In this document: in pieces, positions 1 to 5,723 of the stretch
Layout of the letters: every line of letters begins with the position of its first letter
Numbering within the stretch: position 1 is the first letter of the stretch
Source: Flammeovirgaceae bacterium
Lineage (GTDB): Bacteria > Bacteroidota > Bacteroidia > Cytophagales > Cyclobacteriaceae
NCBI GenBank assembly: GCA_947457025.1
Contig: CANGUI010000141.1
Coordinates: forward strand, 1 to 5,723
DNA: 5,723 bases
Direction of reading: 5' to 3'
Made by a program: the position numbers and the translations under genes
The notes under the pieces: generated by a model
What the model saw: only the letters and a program-made list of their open reading frames with translations
Told to the model about the DNA's origin: nothing
Database searches by the model: none

Positions 1-1
1 C

Positions 2-838
2 CCGCTTTCCTTTGGCGATTTTGATATTTATAAAGCCTACTTCCAAAATGGCATCTGGCTTGAGCCCAAAAATATCGGACCGCTGGTAAACGGTGCGGGC
101 AGCGAGTATTATTTTACGATCGACTCCCGGTCGCGCAATTTATATTATGCCCGCTCTGCCGAAGAAACGAAAGACAACCTCGATCTGTTTTCATTCCCTG
201 TACCCATGGAGGCCCAACCTACTGCAGTCGCTTCCCTGAAAGGAAGCCTGAAAAATCCGGATGGAAAGCCTGTAAAGGGCATTGTTTCGATCATTGATCT
301 GGATGAAGGTATCGAAGTAGCCCCAAAGTACCTGCGTGAGGATGGAACCTTCGACTTCGAATTGATCAATAAGCGCAACTACCTGTTGATCATTCAGGGT
401 GAAGATTTTTTTCGAATTGAAGAACTGTTTTACCTGGATGGTGACAAACAAATGGATCGCGTGGCAGAGCCCATCGAAGCGCGCCTTGCCTTTAAGTCGC
501 TGGAATTTGAGAACGGAAAGGCCAACATCCTGCCCGCCATGCACGGAGATCTGAATAAACTCGGCAGCTTTTTGTTAGATCATCCCGAGTTGGTGCTCGA
601 AATTTCCGGCCATACAGACAGTGCAGGAAAAGAGGAAGCCAACCGAAAGTTATCGCAGGACCGGGCTGACGCGATCCGGGAATATTTGATTGCATCTTAC
701 AAAATTGAATTAGACCGGATTCAGGCAACCGGCTACGGCAGTTCGAAACCGATCGTCAAAGAAATCACTGAACTTGACCGACAGCTAAACCGCCGCGTGG
801 AATTTCAGATCTCGCGAGCACGGGCTGAAAATGAATAA
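2..838 (+). CDS. OmpA-family protein with PD40-like repeat and CRD-like domain, C-terminal part
   Basis: The frame is open from the window edge to TAA at 836-838, so the 278 residues seen are the C-terminal part and the true start lies upstream. Visible residues 1-45 resemble the end of a PD40/TolB-like propeller: GDFDIYKA, then WLEPKNIGP, then a Y-T-I-D-S strand and LYYARS. Residues 74-160 look like a carboxypeptidase-regulatory-like beta-sandwich (GSLKNPDGKPVKG, then EDGTFDFEL). Residues 160-275 form an OmpA C-terminal peptidoglycan-binding domain: SGHTDSAG, NRKLSQDRA, GYGSSKP and NRRVEF. Asp206 of HTD and Arg221 of LSQDRA match the pair that binds diaminopimelate in OmpA-like domains. The protein probably sits at the outer membrane or in the periplasm and holds a complex to the cell wall. 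The ATG at 206 is internal to this fold and is not taken as the start. The same domain order occurs in the type IX secretion protein PorE but also in other Bacteroidota envelope proteins, so no symbol is given. Confidence 0.9.
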   Translation, partial: PLSFGDFDIYKAYFQNGIWLEPKNIGPLVNGAGSEYYFTIDSRSRNLYYARSAEETKDNLDLFSFPVPMEAQPTAVASLKGSLKNPDGKPVKGIVSIIDLDEGIEVAPKYLREDGTFDFELINKRNYLLIIQGEDFFRIEELFYLDGDKQMDRVAEPIEARLAFKSLEFENGKANILPAMHGDLNKLGSFLLDHPELVLEISGHTDSAGKEEANRKLSQDRADAIREYLIASYKIELDRIQATGYGSSKPIVKEITELDRQLNRRVEFQISRARAENE

Positions 839-858
839 TCCACCAGCGCAGGATGCCG

Positions 859-2079
859 TCAGTCAAAGCGGATGGCGCGTATCGGATGGATCCGCGTGAT
901 GAGCGCGGTAGGTACCAGAAGTACGATGGAGACAAGTGCAAATACCAGCAGGTTGAGCAGAAGAATAGTGAGCCAGTGCCAACTGATCGGTACATAGCTC
1001 ATGTAATAATCTGAGGCACTGAGTGTGATGATATGAAATTTCCACTGAAGAGCGCAGAGACCAATACCCACCAGATTACCCCACAGCAAGCCCCTCCCAA
1101 TGAGGTGCATGCCTTGGTAAATAAACATGCCTCGCACCATCCGATTAGTCGCACCCAGGGCCTTGAGCATGCCGACCATCTGGGTGCGTTCCATCACCAA
1201 AATCAGGATCACCGAAATCATATTGACACATACCACCGAAAGGATAATGGCCAGCAAGATATTTACCTGCCGGCGGATGAGGCCAAGCCAGCCGAAAACG
1301 GTGTGGTACCTGTCGCTGGTCTTTTCGATAAAGAAGTCGTAATCCATTTTTTCACCAATTTCCGCCATTGCCGCCTCTGCCGCAGCCGGATCGCGTATGT
1401 ATACCTGCAGGCCGCCGGCCACACTGTCGCCCCAGTCGTTCAAGCGTTGTACAAGCCGAAGATCCCCCAGGATCATCTGGCCGTCAAAAAACTCCGATAA
1501 GTTAGTTTCGTACGTGCCGGCTACACGCAGCTTCCGAAACCGCGGGGGATTCTGAAAAAAGTGCACGGTAATTTCATCCTCCAGCCGGATGTCAAGTTTA
1601 CGCGCAATTTCACTGCTGATTACCACCTCACGCGAATAGCCGGAATCGGGCAGATGTATGAATCGCCCCGTCTTCAGATAAGGAGCAAAACGCTCGGATG
1701 AAAAGCTGCGCCCTACACCGCGGAAAAGAATGCCGAGCGCCTCGTCTTCCGTTTTGATGAGGCCCGGCTTATGCGCATATTCCTGCACATGGTCAACGGC
1801 CGGGTATTGGCCGGGATTTCGCACCACATCAAGGTTATAGGAAAAGGGCTGTTCTTCAGCGGCATTATTCAATGTAAATCGGGTGATCTGCAGGTGGCCA
1901 CTTACCCCGTAGATCTTTTCCTGAACCGTCTCCTGAAATCCAAACATGATCAGGAACGATACGATCGCCGCCGCCAACCCCAAAGCAATCGTGACAATCG
2001 CAATGCGGTTGATCAAGCCCGAAAATCCAGCGTTCTTGTGGCTACTGATCCGGGTGGAAAGAAAAAGCGAGAGATTCAA
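859..2079 (-). CDS. ABC transporter permease, FtsX/LolC-LolE-like
   Basis: This is a 406-residue inner-membrane permease with the four-helix layout of the LolC/LolE/MacB type. TM1 lies at about residues 22-47 (IALGLAAAIVSFLIMFGF), followed by a large periplasmic domain at about 50-265 and three C-terminal helices at about 272-296, 318-342 and 366-392. The cytoplasmic stretch after TM2, MERTQMVGMLKALGATN, is the conserved ATPase-coupling motif of FtsX-type permeases. In Bacteroidota, proteins with this N-terminus are annotated as FtsX-like permeases, and in Proteobacteria relatives release lipoproteins or export substrates with a LolD/MacB ATPase. No ATPase gene is in the window, so the substrate is not known. 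The start is TTG (bases 2077-2079 read in reverse): no ATG lies in a suitable place, and MNLSLFLSTRI agrees with the usual family N-terminus. No Shine-Dalgarno sequence precedes it. It converges on the OmpA gene and diverges from namZ. The family call is firm; the specific function is open. Confidence 0.9.
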   Translation of the reverse strand: MNLSLFLSTRISSHKNAGFSGLINRIAIVTIALGLAAAIVSFLIMFGFQETVQEKIYGVSGHLQITRFTLNNAAEEQPFSYNLDVVRNPGQYPAVDHVQEYAHKPGLIKTEDEALGILFRGVGRSFSSERFAPYLKTGRFIHLPDSGYSREVVISSEIARKLDIRLEDEITVHFFQNPPRFRKLRVAGTYETNLSEFFDGQMILGDLRLVQRLNDWGDSVAGGLQVYIRDPAAAEAAMAEIGEKMDYDFFIEKTSDRYHTVFGWLGLIRRQVNILLAIILSVVCVNMISVILILVMERTQMVGMLKALGATNRMVRGMFIYQGMHLIGRGLLWGNLVGIGLCALQWKFHIITLSASDYYMSYVPISWHWLTILLLNLLVFALVSIVLLVPTALITRIHPIRAIRFD

Positions 2080-2088
2080 AACTTGGCT

Positions 2089-2096
2089 TATTTTTG
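2089..2096 (+). promoter_or_regulatory. Candidate Bacteroidota -7 promoter element for namZ
   Basis: TATTTTTG matches the TAnnTTTG consensus of the Bacteroidota primary sigma factor at every fixed position. It lies in the short divergent region, and transcription starting five to seven bases downstream would begin near 2101-2103. That would give a leader of about 20 bases before the ATG at 2125 and would leave the ATG at 2101 with almost none. No -33 TTTG lies at the expected 19-21 base spacing, and an AT-rich stretch can match eight bases by chance, so support is modest. On the opposite strand only one-mismatch matches are visible (2111-2118 and 2115-2122) for the permease. Confidence 0.3.
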
Positions 2097-2124
2097 GCTT
2101 ATGATTCGTACAAAGAAAACTAAA

Positions 2125-3276
2125 ATGCAGCGGTTTTCATGGGTTGTGTTTTTCCTGTTCCTGACTGTTGCCGCACCTGCTCAGCAAACGAAGGTTCAAT
2201 TTGGCATCCACCAGCTCGACAAAGTGGTAAGCGCCACGGAAGGCAAACGCGTAGGTCTGCTCGTCAACCATACGGCCGCCCTGGGTAATGTGCACCTGGT
2301 CGACTTACTGGTGGCCATGAAAGTCAATATCAAGAAAGTATATGCTCCGGAACACGGGTTCCGCGGTGACGCTGACGCCGGTGAAACCATCACAGACAGC
2401 AAAGATCCGAAAACGGGTATTCCGATCGTATCGCTGTATGGCAATAACAAAAAACCAACAGCCGCGCAGTTGGCCGATGTGGACGTGGTCATTTTTGATA
2501 TTCAGGATGTAGGAACGCGCTTTTTTACCTATATCAGCTCGCTGCACTACATGATGGAAGCGTGTGCGGAAAGTAAAAAGAAAGTAATTGTGCTCGACCG
2601 GCCGAACCCCAACGGACACTATGTTGATGGCCCGGTACTCAAACCCGAATTGAAGTCTTTTGTGGGGATGCATCCCATTCCCATCGTACACGGACTGACG
2701 GTGGGCGAGTTAGCCCAGATGATCAATGGCGAAGGCTGGCTGGCTGGCGGAGTCAGGTGCGAACTGGAAATCATTCGCCTGCTGTTTTACACGCACGCTT
2801 CGGCCTATACATTGCCGATCAAACCCTCCCCTAATTTGCCTACTCAACACGGCATTCTGCTGTACCCCACCACCTGCCTTTTCGAAGGAACAGCGCTGAG
2901 CGTTGGACGCGGCACACAGACCCCTTTTGAAGTGATCGGGCATCCCGCGCTCACCCAGTTCTCATTTACGTTTACACCTGTAAGCATACCCGGCATGGCC
3001 AAACAGCCCCCCTTTCAGGATCAAGCCTGTTTTGGTTGGGATTTCCGCGCGGCCAAACCCGAAAATCGCATAGTGCTGCAGTGGCTGATTGATGCATACC
3101 AGGCGTTTCCCGACAAAGACAAATTCTTCATCCCTTACTTTGATAAGCTGGCTGGCACGGCGGCGTTGAAAGAACAAATCCGCCAGGGACTCACGGAACA
3201 ACAAATCCGTGACACCTGGAAAAAGGACCTTGAGGCTTATCAGGTAATACGACAGAAATACCTCCTCTACCCTTAG
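2125..3276 (+). CDS. namZ: Exo-beta-N-acetylmuramidase NamZ (DUF1343, GH171), secreted
   Basis: This 383-residue protein matches the DUF1343 family over its full length. Characterised members (NamZ of Bacillus subtilis and Tannerella forsythia) remove N-acetylmuramic acid from the non-reducing end of peptidoglycan fragments, feeding wall recycling. The first 20 residues form a signal peptide: MQRF, a hydrophobic core WVVFFLFLTVAA, then a probable cut after APA. Family signatures in order are GLLVNHTA, YAPEHGFRG with acidic residues following (Glu76 of PEHG is strongly conserved and a candidate active-site residue), FDIQDVGTRFFTY, LDRPNPNG, KPSPNLP, FEGTALSVGRGT, and the closing KYLLYP. An ATG at 2101 in the same frame would add eight basic residues (391 in total) and still give a workable signal peptide. 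The 2125 start is preferred because its leader is A-rich (ACTAAA) and because the candidate promoter would start transcripts at about 2101-2103. The frame is open upstream to 1771, but that stretch is antisense to the permease. A gap of 68 bases without a clear terminator separates it from nth, so co-transcription is possible. Confidence 0.93.
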   Translation: MQRFSWVVFFLFLTVAAPAQQTKVQFGIHQLDKVVSATEGKRVGLLVNHTAALGNVHLVDLLVAMKVNIKKVYAPEHGFRGDADAGETITDSKDPKTGIPIVSLYGNNKKPTAAQLADVDVVIFDIQDVGTRFFTYISSLHYMMEACAESKKKVIVLDRPNPNGHYVDGPVLKPELKSFVGMHPIPIVHGLTVGELAQMINGEGWLAGGVRCELEIIRLLFYTHASAYTLPIKPSPNLPTQHGILLYPTTCLFEGTALSVGRGTQTPFEVIGHPALTQFSFTFTPVSIPGMAKQPPFQDQACFGWDFRAAKPENRIVLQWLIDAYQAFPDKDKFFIPYFDKLAGTAALKEQIRQGLTEQQIRDTWKKDLEAYQVIRQKYLLYP

Positions 3277-3344
3277 CGTCTGGTATCGCGTAGCCGCATG
3301 AGATTCCCATTTCCAAAACCGGAAAAGCAACAAACAGAGCGGTG

Positions 3345-3983
3345 ATGACAAAAGCAGAAAAAGTAAACGACATCCTCGCGATACTCGACCAGCAGTTTCC
3401 GGTTGTGGAGACCCCTCTCCACCACAAAGATGCCTATACCCTCTTGATTGCGGTTTTGTTGTCGGCTCAATGCACCGATGAGCGTGTGAACAAAACAACA
3501 CCCGCCCTTTTTCGGGTTGCAGACAATCCGTACGACATGGTGAAATTATCCGTCTCAGAAATCCGAGCCATCATCAAACCCTGCGGGCTATCGCCCATGA
3601 AAGCAAAAGGCATACATGGCCTTTCAAAAATTCTGATCGACATACACCACGGCCAGGTGCCAAACACCTTTCATGACCTAGAGGCCTTACCGGCTGTTGG
3701 TCACAAAACGGCTTCCGTTGTGATGACGCAATGGTTTGGATTTCCCGCTTTTCCTGTGGATACGCACATTCACCGGCTGGCTTACCGATGGGGCCTCTCG
3801 AACGGAAAAAGTGTTGAGCAAACCGAGAAAGATTTGAAACGTCTGATTCCGCAGGAACGGTGGCAGAAAGCGCACCTGCAAATCATATACTTTGGTCGCG
3901 CATTTTGCCCGGCGCGCACCCATGTGTGGCGAAATTGTCCGATCTGCAGTAAGTATATGCGAAAGAGTTTACAAGATGAATAA
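3345..3983 (+). CDS. nth: Endonuclease III (base-excision repair DNA glycosylase/AP lyase)
   Basis: At 212 residues it is nearly the same length as the 211-residue E. coli enzyme. Endonuclease III removes oxidised pyrimidines from DNA and cuts the resulting abasic site. Seen here are LLSAQCTDERVNK near residue 40-50, the helix-hairpin-helix LPAVGHKTASVV with catalytic Lys121 (E. coli Lys120), and FPVDTHIHRL with catalytic Asp139 (E. coli Asp138). The C-terminal loop is unusual. The standard [4Fe-4S] spacing is C-x6-C-x2-C-x5-C, whereas here Cys188, His193, Cys198 and Cys201 form C-x4-H-x4-C-x2-C; Trp195 replaces the second cysteine and Tyr204 the fourth. The cluster is therefore probably lost or differently bound. 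A GTG directly before the ATG (3342) is an alternative start adding one residue; ATG is preferred. The stop lies 8 bases before fmt. The glycosylase call is secure from the two catalytic residues. Confidence 0.96.
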   Translation: MTKAEKVNDILAILDQQFPVVETPLHHKDAYTLLIAVLLSAQCTDERVNKTTPALFRVADNPYDMVKLSVSEIRAIIKPCGLSPMKAKGIHGLSKILIDIHHGQVPNTFHDLEALPAVGHKTASVVMTQWFGFPAFPVDTHIHRLAYRWGLSNGKSVEQTEKDLKRLIPQERWQKAHLQIIYFGRAFCPARTHVWRNCPICSKYMRKSLQDE

Positions 3984-3991
3984 CATAGGTG

Positions 3992-4927
3992 ATGAATGAT
4001 CTGCGAATCGTATTCATGGGCACACCGGAGTTTGCCGTACCCAGCCTGGAGGTATTGATCAAAAATGGGTTCAGGGTAGTGGCGGTGGTTACCGCACCCG
4101 ACCGCCCGCAGGGGCGCGGTTTAAAACTCACGCCTTCGCCAGTGAAGGAATGTGCATTACAACACGGTATTCCGGTGCTGCAACCCACCAACCTGAAGTC
4201 ACCGGAATTCCTTGAACAATTAAAAAGTCTTCGGGCAAATCTCCAGGTAGTGGTGGCCTTTCGTATGTTACCGGAGGCAGTGTGGGCCATGCCCCCTCTT
4301 GGCACCTTCAACTTACATGCCTCTCTGCTCCCGCAATACCGCGGCGCGGCACCCATTAACTGGGCCATCATCAACGGTGAAACCGAAACCGGAGTAACCA
4401 CCTTTTTTCTGCAACATGAGATTGATACCGGTGCCATCATCTTCCAGGAACGGGAACCCATTTCCCTAAGCGATGACGCCGGCACGCTGTATGATCGCCT
4501 AATGGAAAAAGGGGCTCAAGTGGTACTGAAAACCGTTCGTGCCGTTGCCGCCGGAACCTGTCCCGCAATACCCCAGAAAATAAGCGGTGATCTAAAACCG
4601 GCCCCAAAAATTTTCAAGGAGCACTGTAAAATTAACTGGCAGCAACCCGGCCAGCGCGCGCTGAATTTTATTCGTGGACTAAGTCCGTATCCGGCTGCGT
4701 GGACAACCCTCAACGGCAGGCACTTCAAGATTTTTCAAGCCACAATGATAGATGTTACCTCGAGCGAACAACCAGGTAGCATCAAAACCGATAATAAAAC
4801 ATACCTTCATGTAAAAGTAGCCGATGGCTGGCTTGCCGTGGAAGAACTTCAGGGCGAAGGTAAACGAAAAATGAGTATCGCAGAGTTCTTTCGCGGCAAT
4901 ACAGTCTCAACGAATTCCGACAAATGA
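3992..4927 (+). CDS. fmt: Methionyl-tRNA formyltransferase
   Basis: This 311-residue protein (E. coli 315) transfers a formyl group from 10-formyltetrahydrofolate to Met-tRNAfMet for translation initiation, in the cytoplasm. The N-terminal Rossmann domain opens with [16 protein letters not shown]. The loop [16 protein letters not shown] corresponds to the insertion that recognises the initiator tRNA acceptor stem. The catalytic triad of formyltransferases is intact: Asn107 and His109 in [16 protein letters not shown], and Asp145 in HEIDTGAI (E. coli Asn108, His110, Asp146). The C-terminal part from about residue 200 carries INW and [13 protein letters not shown], typical of the OB-fold tRNA-binding domain. 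ATG at 3992 is chosen; a GTG immediately before it would add one residue. There is no Shine-Dalgarno sequence at useful spacing. It follows nth by 8 bases, and its TGA overlaps the folA ATG as ATGA, which suggests translational coupling. Confidence 0.97.
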   Translation: MNDLRIVFMGTPEFAVPSLEVLIKNGFRVVAVVTAPDRPQGRGLKLTPSPVKECALQHGIPVLQPTNLKSPEFLEQLKSLRANLQVVVAFRMLPEAVWAMPPLGTFNLHASLLPQYRGAAPINWAIINGETETGVTTFFLQHEIDTGAIIFQEREPISLSDDAGTLYDRLMEKGAQVVLKTVRAVAAGTCPAIPQKISGDLKPAPKIFKEHCKINWQQPGQRALNFIRGLSPYPAAWTTLNGRHFKIFQATMIDVTSSEQPGSIKTDNKTYLHVKVADGWLAVEELQGEGKRKMSIAEFFRGNTVSTNSDK

Positions 4928-5430
4928 TCATTTCACTCATCGCGGCATGTACGCGCAATTTTGTTATTGGAAAAGACAATTCGCTGCCGTGGCACCTGCC
5001 GGATGACATGAAGTACTTTGCGCAAATCACGAGCGGGCATCCGGTTATCATGGGGCGGAAAAATTTTGATTCCATTCCGGAAAAATTTCGTCCGCTGCCA
5101 AATCGCCAAAATGTTATTGTAACGCGGCAACTCGGTTTCAAGGCAGCGGGTTGTGACATCGTACACTCGATCCCGGAAGCCTTCCGGAAAGCGGAAAGCT
5201 ACCGTGCCGATGAAGTTTTTGTGATTGGCGGTGCTGAAATTTATCAGCAAGCGGTGCCGTACGCCCATCGCTTATATATCACTGAAATTCATACGGAACT
5301 GGAGGGCGATACATTTTTTCCTACCTGGCAACCAGCGGAGTGGGTGGAAATCTCACGGAAACCTCACCCGGTTGATGCACGCCACGTCTTCGATTTTGAT
5401 TTTGTCATCTACCAAAGAAAAAAGATATGA
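4924..5430 (+). CDS. folA: Dihydrofolate reductase
   Basis: This 168-residue cytoplasmic enzyme reduces dihydrofolate to tetrahydrofolate with NADPH and is the usual target of trimethoprim. Motifs appear in the expected order: the Met20-type loop [21 protein letters not shown] with Trp23 and the active-site acid Asp28 (E. coli Trp22, Asp27), the NADPH-binding [23 protein letters not shown] with the arginine that meets the substrate glutamate, VIGGAEIY, and [17 protein letters not shown]. Asn47 stands where E. coli has Thr46; this appears to be a normal variant of the phylum rather than a defect. The length is near that of single-domain chromosomal enzymes (159 residues in E. coli), with no thymidylate synthase fusion. 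It starts within the fmt stop codon (ATGA) and ends the same way at the next gene, so it is part of a tightly packed operon. Its neighbour fmt uses the one-carbon form of the same cofactor. Confidence 0.97.
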   Translation: MIISLIAACTRNFVIGKDNSLPWHLPDDMKYFAQITSGHPVIMGRKNFDSIPEKFRPLPNRQNVIVTRQLGFKAAGCDIVHSIPEAFRKAESYRADEVFVIGGAEIYQQAVPYAHRLYITEIHTELEGDTFFPTWQPAEWVEISRKPHPVDARHVFDFDFVIYQRKKI

Positions 5431-5723
5431 AGTACGATTCAGTCGAACCCCATAAGCGCATTGCCGGAACCTTATACATCGTTTTTGCCTGCTTCCAGAT
5501 TCTGGGCATGTTGTTTCTTTCATTTTTTGTCACGTTGTTTCTTCAGATGATTTTTTCTGAAGGTGAGTTAGAAGAACAGTGGGTTGTAACATGGTTGATT
5601 CCGATGCTTCAGGCGATCGCCTGGGGCGTGATCGTGCTCTTTTCCATTCCTTCGATTATTGCCGGTGTGGGCCTGATCAACAACCGGCAGTGGGCACTGA
5701 CTCTCGCGCTGATAGTGGGCTGC
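5427..5723 (+). CDS. Unrecognised membrane protein, N-terminal part
   Basis: An open frame starts at the ATG that overlaps the folA stop (ATGA) and runs 99 codons to the window edge without a stop. The predicted product begins with a short polar segment of about 11 residues containing basic Lys10-Arg11. A long hydrophobic helix follows (about 13-42, with [20 protein letters not shown]), then an acidic loop (SEGELEEQ, 44-51), a second hydrophobic region (about 54-84, ending in [15 protein letters not shown]), and the start of a third (from about 89). This is a small multi-spanning membrane protein by appearance, of a style common in Bacteroidota hypothetical proteins. I recognise no catalytic or binding motif and assign no function. 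That it is a real gene is supported by the ATGA overlap, the uninterrupted frame and the coherent membrane topology. It is probably co-translated with folA. Confidence 0.75.
   Translation, partial: MKYDSVEPHKRIAGTLYIVFACFQILGMLFLSFFVTLFLQMIFSEGELEEQWVVTWLIPMLQAIAWGVIVLFSIPSIIAGVGLINNRQWALTLALIVGC

Noticed and set aside
206..838. OmpA protein as a complete 210-residue gene starting at ATG 206
   Set aside because: The frame stays open to the window edge and the upstream residues read as a PD40 repeat, so 206 is an internal methionine.
883..894. Inverted repeat CGGAT-GG-ATCCG near the permease end
   Set aside because: The two-base loop cannot form a stable hairpin and the bases encode conserved C-terminal permease residues, so it is likely chance.
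1033..1500. 155-codon plus-strand open frame
   Set aside because: It is fully antisense to the permease, rich in His and Gln as expected of a shadow frame, and shows no domain or start context.
1771..2124. Long in-frame extension upstream of namZ, up to 501 residues in total
   Set aside because: It lies antisense to the permease, the signal peptide begins only after 2101-2125, and the added residues look like nothing from the DUF1343 family.
3310..3325. Inverted repeat TTTCC-6 bases-GGAAA between namZ and nth as a terminator
   Set aside because: The stem has five weak pairs and no T-tract follows, so it is not credible as an intrinsic terminator.
2962..3501. 179-codon minus-strand open frame over the namZ end and nth start
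   Set aside because: It is antisense to two well-supported genes and its translation has no recognisable fold or motif.
3883..4485. 200-codon minus-strand open frame
   Set aside because: It is antisense to the catalytic half of fmt; composition (many Ser, Arg and Cys) and lack of motifs mark it as a shadow.

Overview
The window looks like an ordinary core-chromosome segment of a member of the Bacteroidota, probably of the Cytophagales type with medium GC content (judged by eye, not computed). The reasons are a PD40/OmpA protein with a carboxypeptidase-regulatory-like middle domain, a DUF1343/NamZ muramidase of the Bacteroidota kind, an FtsX-type permease with the N-terminus typical of that phylum, the absence of Shine-Dalgarno sequences, A-rich leaders before several starts, and one candidate TAnnTTTG promoter element.

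Layout. Positions 2-838 (+) hold the 3' end of a large OmpA-family envelope protein whose start lies outside the window. It converges, with only 20 bases between stop codons, on a minus-strand LolC/LolE/FtsX-like ABC permease (859-2079) that appears to start at TTG. A short divergent intergenic region separates the permease from a secreted exo-beta-N-acetylmuramidase, NamZ (2125-3276, +). After a 68-base gap comes a tight plus-strand cluster: endonuclease III (nth, 3345-3983), methionyl-tRNA formyltransferase (fmt, 3992-4927), dihydrofolate reductase (folA, 4924-5430) and the first 99 codons of an unrecognised membrane protein (5427 to the window end). The fmt/folA and folA/membrane-protein junctions are both ATGA overlaps, and nth and fmt are 8 bases apart, so these four genes are very likely one transcription unit.

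How the genes relate. The left half concerns the cell envelope: a peptidoglycan-anchored protein, an inner-membrane permease and a peptidoglycan-recycling glycosidase. The right half is housekeeping: base-excision repair, formylation of initiator tRNA, and regeneration of tetrahydrofolate, the carrier of the formyl group that Fmt uses. I see no mobile element, CRISPR array, RNA gene or clear intrinsic terminator, and no gap over 300 bases lacks a gene. I did not find a new system. The points most worth a second look are the altered metal-binding loop of endonuclease III (C-x4-H-x4-C-x2-C instead of the usual four-cysteine cluster loop), the PorE-like domain order of the truncated OmpA protein, and the unknown membrane protein translationally coupled to folA.
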